DNA of 51,555 nucleotides from NCBI GenBank assembly GCA_003222535.1, contig QHWJ01000375.1:1-51555 (forward strand), written 5' to 3'. Both the position numbers and the translations under genes were made by a program. The notes below the pieces were generated by a model that worked only from the letters and a program-made list of their open reading frames with translations, searched no databases and was not told where the DNA came from. Source of the DNA: Acidobacteriota bacterium (lineage in GTDB: Bacteria > Acidobacteriota > Vicinamibacteria > Vicinamibacterales > CAVVIG01). Shown in pieces: positions 23,960-32,316 of this stretch (within the stretch, counting starts at the first letter, position 1; each line of letters opens with the position of its first letter).

Positions 23960-24002
23960 CGTGGATCACGTTCGGCGCACTAATCAGCCGGCGCGATACC
24001 AG

Positions 24003-24040
24003 CTAGGAGCCCGTCTCATTAATGCCTCTCGGGCTCCTAG
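24003..24040. terminator. Hairpin A with CTAGGAGC outer stem
   Basis: Arms CTAGGAGCCCG (24003-24013) and CGGGCTCCTAG (24030-24040) are perfect complements around a 16-base loop containing ATTAATG. The outer eight bases match those of the hairpin at 24104-24140. Between them are two smaller GC hairpins (CCGCGCTTCGCGCGG near 24044 and GCCGGCGGAGCCGGC near 24086). The set lies between convergent genes. Confidence 0.6.
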
Positions 24041-24103
24041 TAGCCGCGCTTCGCGCGGAACGGCCCGCGAATTCGGGCTGTTTTCGCCGGCGGAGCCGGC
24101 CTG

Positions 24104-24140
24104 CTAGGAGCGTGTTCACATTTCTCGGACACGCTCCTAG
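24104..24140. terminator. Hairpin B with conserved-loop motif, copy 1
   Basis: Arms CTAGGAGCGTGT (24104-24115) and ACACGCTCCTAG (24129-24140) pair perfectly. On the minus strand the loop reads CCGAGAAATGTGA. A second copy with the same loop is at 42261-42299. The TAG stop of the TonB-family gene (24137-24139) is inside the right arm, so ribosomes would reach the hairpin as translation ends. Confidence 0.65.
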
Positions 24141-25048
24141 CGCAGCGCAAACGCGATCTCCATCGTCACGCGCACCGGCACCGGCTCGCCTCCGCGCGTG
24201 CCGGGCCGAAACCGCCACTGCCCGGCCGCCTTGATCGCCTCCTGATCGAGCCCGAACGCCGGATCGAACGATCGCGTCACGTGAATGTTGGTGCACACGC
24301 CGCTGGTCTGCACCACACACTCGACGATGATCGAGCCCTGAATCCGGGCGCGCATCGCGTCTGCCGTGTATTGAGGCGTGCCTTTTCGGATTTCGATCGG
24401 CTGGGTTACACCATTGCCCGGCCGAAAGCCGCCGCCATCCGTCCCGCCGTCTCGTCCCGGACCAAGACCAGGTCCTCGGCCCGGACCGTCTCCCGGCCCG
24501 GTTCCGGTTCCTGCGCCGCCGTCGCGCCCCGGCCCTTGTGACAGCGTCGGCGGACCGGGCGGCGCTTCAATTGCGCCAGGCAAGGACTCCGTTGCGGCAG
24601 CCAGGGTGGCGACGGGAATCGCCAATTGCTGCACCGGTTCCTGCTCGTGCGTGGCCGGCTTCGATACGTCGAGTGCGCGCGGCCTCGACGCTCGAACCGT
24701 GATCGTGTCGTTCCCCGGCAGCTCCGCTCGCCGCGGCGGATCCGTCATGCGGTTCCCGCCACCACCGCCTCCTCCCCCCGGACCGGGATCGTTCAGCCAC
24801 ACCATATGCGTGATCGTTCGGTCGGGCAGGACCGTCGCGGACCGAACCGGCCGCGTGGCGGCACGGGTCGCCAGCCACAGCATCGCGACGATCGCGATGT
24901 GCCACGCGAGCGAGGCCAGGAAGGCAGGGCCGAAGCGCCGGCGAATCGACACGCCATTTGGACGACGCCGCAGCGAGAATGGACGGAGCGACGAACGGGA
25001 GAGAGCGGATCGCCGGTTTCGAAAACTGTCCAGGCGGCAAGGGCTCAA
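24137..25048 (-). CDS. TonB-family protein
   Basis: This is a protein of about 303 residues with one membrane helix (FLASLAWHIAIVAMLWLA, about residues 43-60) after an Arg-rich cytoplasmic segment. A long periplasmic linker is rich in Pro and Gly (GPGPGDGPGRGPGLGPGRDG). The C-terminal TonB domain has GTPQYTADAMRARIQGSIIV then ECVVQTSGVCTNIHVTRSFD, DQEAIKAAGQWRFRPGTRGG. The Cys pair in this domain is notable. It should pass energy from an ExbBD-type motor to outer-membrane receptors, perhaps the one at 35850-38756. The start is uncertain: a TTG at 25048 overlaps the stop of a frame upstream (TTGA), and a GTG at 24952 would remove 32 residues. Confidence 0.85.
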   Translation of the reverse strand: MSPCRLDSFRNRRSALSRSSLRPFSLRRRPNGVSIRRRFGPAFLASLAWHIAIVAMLWLATRAATRPVRSATVLPDRTITHMVWLNDPGPGGGGGGGGNRMTDPPRRAELPGNDTITVRASRPRALDVSKPATHEQEPVQQLAIPVATLAAATESLPGAIEAPPGPPTLSQGPGRDGGAGTGTGPGDGPGRGPGLGPGRDGGTDGGGFRPGNGVTQPIEIRKGTPQYTADAMRARIQGSIIVECVVQTSGVCTNIHVTRSFDPAFGLDQEAIKAAGQWRFRPGTRGGEPVPVRVTMEIAFALR

Positions 25049-25263
25049 CGAATCTCGATATCCTCGGACAGCGCGAGCTCCCTCAGTGCCGTCTTCGTCT
25101 CATCTCCTTTGCTCTTGGCCTGATCGCCCTCTGCCGGCGCTTCAAACGAGATCTCTCGTTTGAGTCCCGGTGTATTCACGAAGCGGCTCAGAAGAATGGG
25201 TTTCGATACCGTGTCGCGGGCGCCGCTGAGCGCGGGGGAGGGCCGCGGCGATCGCGGCTTCAA
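25045..25263 (-). CDS. Possible small protein coupled to the TonB-family gene
   Basis: An open frame ends in a TGA at 25045-25047 that overlaps the TTG of the TonB-family gene. The last 70 codons look protein-like: SKPILLSRFVNTPGLKREIS, then FEAPAEGDQAKSKGDETKTA and LRELALSEDIEIR, with a charged C-terminal helix. No good start is visible; the candidates are a TTG at 25263 (72 residues) and a GTG at 25179 (44 residues). I do not recognise it. The frame stays open further, but only as the antisense of the esterase gene. It could be the end of a longer decayed gene. Confidence 0.3.
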   Translation of the reverse strand: MKPRSPRPSPALSGARDTVSKPILLSRFVNTPGLKREISFEAPAEGDQAKSKGDETKTALRELALSEDIEIR

Positions 25264-25338
25264 ACCCGCGTTCGCGAGTATTGTCGAACGCGCTGCCCGA
25301 AGACGTGATTGGCCGCTTCCTGTAGAATACGCGACGTG

Positions 25339-26004
25339 ATGACCCGAAGAGAATTCCTCGCCGCAACCGGCGCCGCCGGGGCGCTGGCGCACAGGATCGG
25401 ACAGCAGCCGCTGAAGCTGGGTGACGATCGGGACGGGCTGCTGTATGTCCCGCGCGGATACAAGGCGGGCGTCGCCATGCCGCTGATTCTGATGCTGCAC
25501 GGCGCCGGAAACACGGCGCTCTCGGTCACATATACGTTCGAGATCGCCGACGATCTCGGTTTCATCGTCCTCGCGCCCGACTCGCGCGATGAGAGCACCT
25601 GGGACATGCTGCTGCACGGATTCGGCGAGGACGTCGAGTTCATCGGCGCGGCGCTCAAAGACACCTACGCGCGGTGCGCGGTCGATCGCAGGCGAATGGC
25701 GATCGCTGGACACTCCGATGGCGCGTCGTATTCGCTGTCCCTGGGTCTGGGGACCGGCGACACGTTCGGCCACATCCTGGCGTTCTCGCCGGGCGTCATG
25801 CAGCCGGCGGAAGTGCACGGCAAGCCGCGGATCTTCATCTCGCACGGCGTGAGCGACCCGATCATGCCGATCGACGTCACCAGCCGCCGGTTCGTGCCGC
25901 GATTGAAGGGACTGGGGTACGACGTGACGTACCGGGAATACGAGGGACGTCACGGCGTACCGCCTGCGATCGCGCGGGAAGGATTTCAGTGGTTCATTTC
26001 TTGA
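25339..26004 (+). CDS. Tat-exported esterase/phospholipase-like alpha/beta hydrolase
   Basis: This 221-residue protein opens with MTRREFLAATGAAGALA, a short twin-arginine signal. The hydrolase domain has LILMLHGAGNTALSV, nucleophile elbow GHSDGAS, acid in HGVSDPIMP and the histidine in EGRHGVPP. Length and motifs match the carboxylesterase/poly-hydroxyalkanoate depolymerase-like group. There is no ribosome site. A TAGAAT hexamer lies at 25323-25328, so a GTG at 25336 or the ATG at 25339 could be used on a leaderless message. The 3' end overlaps the convergent cupin gene by 11 bp. Confidence 0.85.
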   Translation: MTRREFLAATGAAGALAHRIGQQPLKLGDDRDGLLYVPRGYKAGVAMPLILMLHGAGNTALSVTYTFEIADDLGFIVLAPDSRDESTWDMLLHGFGEDVEFIGAALKDTYARCAVDRRRMAIAGHSDGASYSLSLGLGTGDTFGHILAFSPGVMQPAEVHGKPRIFISHGVSDPIMPIDVTSRRFVPRLKGLGYDVTYREYEGRHGVPPAIAREGFQWFIS

Positions 26005-26674
26005 GCGCCGGATTCGTGTACCCCGCTTCGAGGACCCGCGCCGACGGCCGGAAGCTCAGGTAATCCACGTGATCGCCGATGTCGGTCCATCCGTGCGGCA
26101 CGCCCGCGGGGATGATGATGATGTCGCCGGTCTTCACGACCCTCTTCACGACGTCCGCGCCGACGGCTGGCCCGCTGCACGACGGCCCGTTCAGCACCCT
26201 GGTCACTTCGGCCTCCGGCGCCGACTTCCGGCCGTTGACGATCTTCCCGCCGGTGACGAGCGTGCCGCCGCCCGAGATGATCAGATAGCCTTCGGTCTGC
26301 TGGTCGTGCGCGATCATTCCCGGCGTGCTGCCGGAGGGAGGCGCCGTCGACTGTTCGCCGCACGGCGCCGCTGGCGCTGCCGCCGTCCCCGCGCCGGCGC
26401 CTCGACCGGCTCCACCGCCGGCTCCCGCGCCACGAGCGGCCGCGCCGCCGCCACCCGCGGCCGCGCTCGCGCCGCGATGGATGACGCCGATGGCGAAGTT
26501 CTCGGGCCCGATGTCGACGACCTTGATCGTCCGATCGACGCCCGGCAGCGAGTTCACCTTCTTCACCTCTTCGTCGGTGATGTAGGTGGCCGACGTCGGC
26601 TTGCTCTGGGCGAACCCGACGCCCGGCAACAGCGTCGCCACGACCGCCACTGCCTTCAGGACTGTCTTCGTCAT
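25994..26674 (-). CDS. Secreted cupin with Gly/Ala-rich insert
   Basis: This 226-residue protein starts at the ATG at 26674, with AGGGGAG eight bases upstream, and has a signal peptide of about 22 residues. After a short N-terminal part (SATYITDEEVKKVNSLPGVD), a low-complexity insert of about 45 residues (GGGGAAARGAGAGGGAGRG and so on) precedes the cupin. Cupin motifs are MIAHDQQTEGYLIISGGGTL and GDIIIIPAGVPHGWTD. Three Cys residues (PCGEQ, SCSG) may be oxidised in the periplasm. It is probably regulated on its own, with its promoter facing the cyclase-family gene. The reaction is unknown. Confidence 0.84.
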   Translation of the reverse strand: MTKTVLKAVAVVATLLPGVGFAQSKPTSATYITDEEVKKVNSLPGVDRTIKVVDIGPENFAIGVIHRGASAAAGGGGAAARGAGAGGGAGRGAGAGTAAAPAAPCGEQSTAPPSGSTPGMIAHDQQTEGYLIISGGGTLVTGGKIVNGRKSAPEAEVTRVLNGPSCSGPAVGADVVKRVVKTGDIIIIPAGVPHGWTDIGDHVDYLSFRPSARVLEAGYTNPALKK

Positions 26675-26712
26675 GTGCAATCTCCCCTTTCGCCGCATAC
26701 TATACAGCCGGT

Positions 26713-26731
26713 TCAAAACCGTAGGGCGATC
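26713..26731. repeat. Dispersed AAAACCGTAGGGCGA repeat
   Basis: TTCAAAACCGTAGGGCGATC occurs here and its reverse complement GGTCGCCCTACGGTTTCAAG at 43855-43874 with a one-base difference. Both are followed or preceded by GACGC(C/T)GAAAG. The element lies in the divergent promoter region of the cupin and cyclase-family genes. Confidence 0.5.
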
Positions 26732-26839
26732 GTTCTCGTCGACGCCGAAAGCGTCGACCTGCACCTCTTCCTGCGAATGCAGGCTCGCGAAGGGAGCGTC
26801 GGGCCCCGCGCTACACGATTTGAAACGAGGGAGCAGATC

Positions 26840-27844
26840 ATGAGATCACGATTCCTGAGCGTTGCGGCGAGGGCCGCCTGCGGAGTGTTCCTGGCCTTGA
26901 TTCCTGCGTTGATTCCGATGGTGTCCGCCAGCCGGGCCCTGGACGAATCGCGCCCACCGAGAAACGCCGCCGAATTCGACACGATGTTCCAGCAAATCAA
27001 GAACTGGGGGCGCTGGGGCGCGGACGATCAGCTCGGATCCGCCAACCTGGTGACCGCCGCCAAGCGAAAGCAGGCGGTCTCGCTGGTGAAGACCGGAGAA
27101 ACGGTCTCGCTCGCGCACAATCCGCTGACGGAGAAGGCGGACGACAATTCGAACCCCTTCGAGCACACGATGCTCCGCGGCTACAGCATGGATCGCTACG
27201 CCGTCTCGTACCACGGCTACGCCCACAGCCACATCGACGCGCTGTGCCACATCTTGTACAAGGACCAGACCTACAACGGCTACGCGCGCGCCGACGTCAA
27301 CACCGAGAAGGGTTGCACGAAGCTCGGCATCCAGAACCTGAAGAGCGGCATCGTCACGCGCGGGATTCTGATCGACATCCCGCGGCTGCGCAACGTGCCG
27401 TACCTCGAGCCGGGCACGGCGATTTACGTGGAGGACCTCGAGGCGTGGGAGAAGAAGGCCGGCGTGAAGATCGCGTCAGGCGACGCGGTGCTCTTGCGCA
27501 CCGGCCGGTGGGCGCGGCGCGAGAGGCTCGGCCCGTGGAACGTCGGTCAGAGCGCAGCGGGGCTGCACGCGTCGGTCGCGCCGTGGATCAAGGCGCGCGG
27601 AGTGGCGTTTCTGGGCGGTGACGCCGCCCAGGATGTGACCCCGTCGAAGGTGGAAGGCGTCACCCTGCCGATCCACACGCTGATGATCACGGCGCTCGGG
27701 ATCAACCTGCTGGACAACCAGGATCTGGAGGTGCTCGGCGAGACCGCGGCGAGATTGAATCGCTGGGAGTTCATGCTCACGATCGCGCCGGTACCTGTCA
27801 CAGGCGGCACCGGCTTCCCGCTCAACGCGATCGCGATGTTCTGA
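26840..27844 (+). CDS. Secreted cyclase-family (kynurenine formamidase-like) protein
   Basis: This 334-residue protein has GAGGGAG eight bases before the ATG and a signal peptide of about 30 residues. The cyclase domain has WGADDQLGSANLVT near its start, YHGYAHSHIDALCHILY carrying the metal ligands (HxHxD..CH in place of the usual HxGTHxDxPxH), GILIDIPRL, GDAVLLRTGRW and GGDAAQDV. Bacterial members hydrolyse amides or lactones such as N-formylkynurenine. The change of GT to SH in the metal loop suggests a subfamily with a different substrate. It stands alone. Confidence 0.86.
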   Translation: MRSRFLSVAARAACGVFLALIPALIPMVSASRALDESRPPRNAAEFDTMFQQIKNWGRWGADDQLGSANLVTAAKRKQAVSLVKTGETVSLAHNPLTEKADDNSNPFEHTMLRGYSMDRYAVSYHGYAHSHIDALCHILYKDQTYNGYARADVNTEKGCTKLGIQNLKSGIVTRGILIDIPRLRNVPYLEPGTAIYVEDLEAWEKKAGVKIASGDAVLLRTGRWARRERLGPWNVGQSAAGLHASVAPWIKARGVAFLGGDAAQDVTPSKVEGVTLPIHTLMITALGINLLDNQDLEVLGETAARLNRWEFMLTIAPVPVTGGTGFPLNAIAMF

Positions 27845-27865
27845 TTGGCGGCAGATCCCCGCTCG

Positions 27866-27899
27866 GCCAAAGAGCTTGTGAAGATAAAGCCTTCGCGCT
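27866..27899. repeat. Short dispersed repeats at a convergent junction
   Basis: CCAAAGAGCTTGTGAAG (27867-27883) matches the outer arm of the composite repeat at 7324. AAAGCCTTCGCGC (27887-27899) is the GAAGGCTT family in reverse. They occupy most of the 61 bp between the cyclase gene and the convergent gene at 27906. Pairing here is weak compared with other junctions. Confidence 0.5.
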
Positions 27900-27905
27900 C
27901 CGTCG

Positions 27906-28832
27906 CTATTGACTCGACGCGGGCCCGTCAACCGTGACCGTGACGTCGGCCGGCGCACGCAGGAGGCCGTCGTGGCCGTAGGCGCGAAGCGTGTAGATCC
28001 CCGGTTTCGTGAACGTCGCCTTCACTTCCACCTTGCCGTCGACGACCTTCACGTACCCATCGGGTTCGAATGAGACGTGCGCCGGGCCGCGGTACACCAG
28101 CCACAGCACCGACAATGCCCCTTGCACCGGACGCGGACGCGCAGGCAGCGGGACGTTGACCGGCGACGGCGGCGCGCCGCGCAGCGTCGGCTCCTGCTGC
28201 CGCTGCGGCCGCGGCTTCTGGTTCGGCGGCGGGATGCCGTCGTCGGTCACGGATGCGGTGAGGGTGACCGGCACGCCGGTGCGCGGCCGCGCGATCGGAT
28301 CGATCTTCACGATCGGCGGCTGGTCCTTCGCCAGCAGCTCGTTGCTGACCTGCGTGCCGCCGCCGGCACCGCCGCCGTTCGAGACCTCGACCTTCCGGTC
28401 GATCTCCCAGATGTCGAGCAGCGTCGCGCGCGCCACCTCGGTCTTGCCGTTCGCGACGATCGTCCAGACGAGCTCCTTCTTCCTGTCCCAGTCCTTCGGC
28501 ACATTCACCCTGAAGAGGAAGTGGTTCTCGCGCGGGTAGAAATACGTCGGCTGACCCCGATCCGCAGGACCGGGGTCGAAGCCGTTCTGTGCGCCAACAG
28601 GGATGCTCAGCTCCTGAACATGATTCCGGTTCATATAGCCGAAGACCATGTTGAACGTGCCGTCGGGTACGCGCTCCCATCCCTCGAAGACAGGAACGAC
28701 ATCCTGGCCCGAGTTGAACCGGACGTGGAGCTCGGTCGACTGCGACTGGCCGACGAGGGGCGCCACGATCGCGAGCACCAGTGCCGCGATCCGTGCCGCC
28801 CGTACGGCAATCCGCAATCCGCGATCCTTCAT
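27906..28832 (-). CDS. Secreted beta-rich protein of unknown function
   Basis: I do not recognise this 308-residue protein. The ATG at 28832 has GAGG eight bases upstream and is followed by a signal peptide of about 28 residues. The mature part looks like two beta-sandwich halves: an N-terminal one with ELHVRFNSGQDVVPVFEGWE and FNMVFGYMNRNHVQEL, and a C-terminal one with GVPVTLTASVTDDGIPPPNQ and KVEVKATFTKPGIYTLRAYG that resembles Ig or PKD domains. A Gly-rich stretch (NGGGAGGGTQ) separates them. Within 58 bp upstream is the cytochrome/monooxygenase-like gene on the same strand, so they may be co-transcribed. Confidence 0.7.
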   Translation of the reverse strand: MKDRGLRIAVRAARIAALVLAIVAPLVGQSQSTELHVRFNSGQDVVPVFEGWERVPDGTFNMVFGYMNRNHVQELSIPVGAQNGFDPGPADRGQPTYFYPRENHFLFRVNVPKDWDRKKELVWTIVANGKTEVARATLLDIWEIDRKVEVSNGGGAGGGTQVSNELLAKDQPPIVKIDPIARPRTGVPVTLTASVTDDGIPPPNQKPRPQRQQEPTLRGAPPSPVNVPLPARPRPVQGALSVLWLVYRGPAHVSFEPDGYVKVVDGKVEVKATFTKPGIYTLRAYGHDGLLRAPADVTVTVDGPASSQ

Positions 28833-28889
28833 CGCCGGCCTCACCTGGTTCCTGGCATCCAGTACCTAGCCGCTAGCAGCGAGCAACTG

Positions 28890-30230
28890 TCATTGAGGCT
28901 GCGCCGCCGCGGTCGTCATCGTTTTCTTGGCGCCTTTGCGCGCATCGAACTCCGCCTTGTATTCCTCGTCGGTCATGTCGTACCACGTGATCCACGCGAA
29001 GCCCATCTCGTCGATCGTCCGCTGACCGCTGCCCACCCAGTTCCTCGGATCGGGGTTGGCCTTGTTCGGCGAGTTGTCGTGCCACGAAATCACATGGAGG
29101 ATGGTCCCCGCCGGATAGATCGGCGCCACATCGTCGGCGTACACGCTGACGAGGTGCCAATTGAAGCTCCAGTCGGCGCAATTGATCTGCTCGGTCTTGT
29201 TGTCCGGATAAATCAACTCGATGCACTGCCGCTTGCCGCGCGTGTGCATATGCGGCTGGAACGCGGTGATCCTGCCGGGCTTGTTGAAGCGCGTGTAGCC
29301 GTCGCTCCTGACATAGGTCGACCCGCCGGGAATGTCGAGCGGCTCGGTCGGCTGGCCGAGCTGCTTCGAATACACGACATGCTTCGGCACGTACCCCTTC
29401 GGGTAGAGGACGATGCCGAGCTGCGACTGATCGGTGGTTTCCTGTCCGACCGCGTGATAATGGAAATCGAACTTGATCTTCGAGCCCGCCTTCAGCAGAC
29501 GGCCCGTGCCTTCCGGGAACAGGTCCCCGTTCTTGCCGACGGCGAACTCGTTGAGGAAATCGCCGGCATCGGCGCTGTCGTCGCCGTTGGTGTCGCCCGA
29601 GGCATCGGCCTCGACGGCGTACGTGAGCAGGTGGTGCACGACCGCCGGCTTGCCCGGCTTGCTCTCGATCGCCTTGATGTAGCGGTCCTCGGTCAGGCCC
29701 GCGTCAACGTAATAGCTGCCCCACCAGTCCGAGGCTTCCGCGGGCACGACATGCTTGGGCGAGGTAACGATCAGATCGGGCTTTCCGATGTGCCAGCGAT
29801 CCGAATCGTCGAACTCGCGCGGCTTCGGCAGGTCGGCGGCGTTGCCCATCGGCGCGCCGGCGTCCACCCACTTGGCGATCTTCTCGATCTCGTCCTCGCG
29901 CAGCGACGGATCGTTCTTGAAGCTCTGAAGGCCCACGTGCGGGTCGATGCCCCACGGCGGCATCTGGCGCTCCGTCACGCGTTGCTTGATCGATTTGGCC
30001 CAGGGCCGGACTTCCTGGTAGGTGAGGAGCGACATCGGCGCCATCTGGCCCGTCCGATGACAGCTCTGACAGGACCGTTGAAGTATCGGGGCGATGTCTT
30101 TCGCAAAGGTGATCGCGGGCTGAGTCTTCGTCGCCTGGGCCGCCTGACCGTTCACGGTCACATGCGCCATGAAGGCGATGCCGGCGATCACGACTGCGAG
30201 TACGCCGGTCGATCTGAGCAATCTCACCAT
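28890..30230 (-). CDS. Cytochrome c domain fused to a copper ascorbate-dependent monooxygenase-like domain
   Basis: This is a 446-residue exported protein with GAGGAGG upstream of the ATG and a signal peptide of about 28 residues. Residues 40-135 are a class I cytochrome c domain with haem site CQSCH and a distal MPP motif (RQMPPWGID). The remainder resembles the PHM/DBM fold: candidate copper ligands are VVHHLLTYA, KFDFHYHAVG and FQPHMHTRGKR. Proteins with this layout are frequent in Acidobacteria and Planctomycetes and are not biochemically defined, to my knowledge. The haem could feed electrons to a copper site. An Asp-rich loop (SGDTNGDDSADAGDF) could bind calcium. It is divergent from the multihaem cytochrome. 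Confidence 0.82.
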   Translation of the reverse strand: MVRLLRSTGVLAVVIAGIAFMAHVTVNGQAAQATKTQPAITFAKDIAPILQRSCQSCHRTGQMAPMSLLTYQEVRPWAKSIKQRVTERQMPPWGIDPHVGLQSFKNDPSLREDEIEKIAKWVDAGAPMGNAADLPKPREFDDSDRWHIGKPDLIVTSPKHVVPAEASDWWGSYYVDAGLTEDRYIKAIESKPGKPAVVHHLLTYAVEADASGDTNGDDSADAGDFLNEFAVGKNGDLFPEGTGRLLKAGSKIKFDFHYHAVGQETTDQSQLGIVLYPKGYVPKHVVYSKQLGQPTEPLDIPGGSTYVRSDGYTRFNKPGRITAFQPHMHTRGKRQCIELIYPDNKTEQINCADWSFNWHLVSVYADDVAPIYPAGTILHVISWHDNSPNKANPDPRNWVGSGQRTIDEMGFAWITWYDMTDEEYKAEFDARKGAKKTMTTAAAQPQ

Positions 30231-30352
30231 ACTGCCTCCTCAAAAGCGTCCGCCATCGGAGGGCACAAAATTACAGCGCGTCAGTTTATCACAGGGGATG
30301 CGGTATATTCGGCCTTATCTCAGACACTGGCGCTCCTGTCGTTCTCGCGGCA

Positions 30353-32269
30353 TTGGTCGCGTTCGCCGCCGGCCTCGGCGGGCTGGCGCTCGTCGCCCCC
30401 GGCCCGGCCGCCCTGCCGGAACAACGCGTGGCCGGCCGGCCAGTACAAGTGCCGTCAGACGGCTACGCCTCGTCTTCGTCCTGCCGCGCCTGCCACCCGG
30501 GCCAGTACGCGTCGTGGCACGGGTCCTACCACCGAACGATGACGCAGGTCGCGACGCCGGAAACCGTCGCGGCCAGCTTCGACGGCGTCATCGTCGACAA
30601 TGTCCCGGGGTCGCCGATGCTGCTGGAGCAACGCGGCCGGCGATTGTCGGCCGTTTTCGACGACCCCGACGACGAGGTAAAGGGTCTGGCACCGGAGTCG
30701 GACTCAGCTCGACCCCGGCGGATCGATCGACAAGTGGTGATGACCACCGGATCCCACAACCAGCAGATCTACTGGTACGCGACGGGAAACAGCCGCGTGC
30801 TCGGGCAGCTCCCGGCCATCTGGTTGACGGCGGACCGGCGGTGGATCCCACGCCGCGCGGCGGTCATGCATCCGCCCGGGCAGTCGCCCATGTCCGAAAC
30901 AGGCAGTTGGAATGGCGTCTGCGTCGCCTGCCATACGACCAACGGTCAGCCTCAACTCGACACACCGTTCGGGTCGCAGCCGATCCTCACGCAAGTCGCC
31001 GACACACGCGCCGCGGAGTTCGGCATCTCGTGCGAGGCGTGCCATGGGCCGGGCGAGCCGCACCTCCACGCCAACCGCAGCCCGCTGCGCCGGTACGTCC
31101 TCCACCTCATCGGCCGCGGCGATTCCACGGTCGTGCAGCCGATGCGCCTGAATCCGCGTCTGTCGTCGCAGGTCTGCGGGCAGTGCCACTCCTTCTGGGA
31201 GTTCTCCAATCCGCAGAGCGAGCGGCGAGCCAACGCGCACGGGCTGCCCTACCGGCCCGGGGACGAGCTCGCCGAGACGCGCTTCATCGTGCAACCGACG
31301 AAGAATCTCGGCTCGCCGGCCATGCAGGCGTTCCTCGCGGCGGATCCCGGGTTCATCCGCGACATCTTCTGGTCCGATGGCATGGTGCGAGCGACAGGGC
31401 GTGAGTACAACGGCATGATCGACTCGCCGTGCTACCGGAACGCGGCGACGGATGCACGCACGATGTCGTGCTTCTCGTGCCACACGATGCACAAGACGTC
31501 AGACGATGCGCGCATGATCGGCGAGTGGGCCGACGATCAGCTCGCGCCTCGAGCGGTTGGCAACCAGGCGTGCCTGCAGTGTCATGCGCGCACGATCCAA
31601 GACGTCACGGCTCATACCAAACATCGCGCCGACTCCGCCGGCAGCTCCTGCTACAACTGTCACATGCCGTACACGACCTATGGGTTGCTGAAGACGATCC
31701 GCAGTCATCAGATCAGCAGCCCCTCGGTGAGGGCCACGGTCGACACGGGCCGGCCGGACGCGTGCAACCTGTGTCATCTCGACAAGACGCTCGCCTGGAC
31801 AGCGGACTATCTCGAGAAATGGTACGCGACGGCGAAGCCACGACTCGGAGACGAGGAGCAATCCGTCGCGGCGTCGCTGCTGTGGCTCCTGAGCGGCGAC
31901 GCCGGCCAGCGCGCGATCGTCGCCCAGAGCCTGGGTTGGGCGCCCGCACAGCAGGCGTCCGGCACGGGGTGGATCGCGCCCTACCTCGCGCTGTTCCTCG
32001 ACGATCCGTACGACGCGGTGCGCTACATCGCGTCGCGATCGCTGAAGACGCTGCCGGGGTTTCAGGCCTTTGCGTTCGACTACGTGGCGCCGCAGACAAC
32101 GCGCGCGGCCCAGCGGATTCAGGCAATGCAGATCTGGCGCGCCACGCGCGACGGCAGAATCCCCGGCAGAGCGCAGCTGCTCATCAACGCGGATGGCAGC
32201 TTCAACGCCGAGGTTATCAACCGCCTTTCGCGCGAACGCAACAATCGCAGGGTGGTGTATCGCGAGTGA
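30353..32269 (+). CDS. Octahaem c-type cytochrome
   Basis: This is a 638-residue protein with eight CXXCH sites: CRACH, CVACH, CEACH, CGQCH, CFSCH, CLQCH, CYNCH and CNLCH. The spacing and the CHGPGEPH, FSCHTMH and YNCHMPYT contexts resemble multihaem cytochromes of the cytochrome c554/NrfA-like class with a C-terminal HEAT-like helical region (DPYDAVRYIASRSLKTLPGF). The start is weakly defined: a TTG at 30353 begins MVAFAAGLGGLALVAPG, a signal segment, but the hydrophobic frame extends to about 30302 without an ATG. It is expected in the periplasm. Its stop is followed at once by a word array and two further genes in the same direction. Confidence 0.87.
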   Translation: MVAFAAGLGGLALVAPGPAALPEQRVAGRPVQVPSDGYASSSSCRACHPGQYASWHGSYHRTMTQVATPETVAASFDGVIVDNVPGSPMLLEQRGRRLSAVFDDPDDEVKGLAPESDSARPRRIDRQVVMTTGSHNQQIYWYATGNSRVLGQLPAIWLTADRRWIPRRAAVMHPPGQSPMSETGSWNGVCVACHTTNGQPQLDTPFGSQPILTQVADTRAAEFGISCEACHGPGEPHLHANRSPLRRYVLHLIGRGDSTVVQPMRLNPRLSSQVCGQCHSFWEFSNPQSERRANAHGLPYRPGDELAETRFIVQPTKNLGSPAMQAFLAADPGFIRDIFWSDGMVRATGREYNGMIDSPCYRNAATDARTMSCFSCHTMHKTSDDARMIGEWADDQLAPRAVGNQACLQCHARTIQDVTAHTKHRADSAGSSCYNCHMPYTTYGLLKTIRSHQISSPSVRATVDTGRPDACNLCHLDKTLAWTADYLEKWYATAKPRLGDEEQSVAASLLWLLSGDAGQRAIVAQSLGWAPAQQASGTGWIAPYLALFLDDPYDAVRYIASRSLKTLPGFQAFAFDYVAPQTTRAAQRIQAMQIWRATRDGRIPGRAQLLINADGSFNAEVINRLSRERNNRRVVYRE

Positions 32270-32270
32270 T

Positions 32271-32316
32271 GACTGGGGACTTGGGGACTGGGGACTTGGG
32301 GACTGGGGACTGGTGA
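32271..32316. repeat. Word array (GACTGGGGACTTGG)n before a membrane-protein start
   Basis: The unit GACTGGGGACTTGG is repeated three times with the last one shortened. The array runs from the stop of the cytochrome gene to the GTG of the next gene. Its final GGGGACTG lies where a ribosome site is expected, so the repeat may provide the translation signal for the downstream gene. Confidence 0.65.

Noticed and set aside
28077-30542. Plus-strand open frame of 821 codons opposite two minus-strand genes
   Set aside because: It crosses two real genes and their gap on the other strand and shows no family features.
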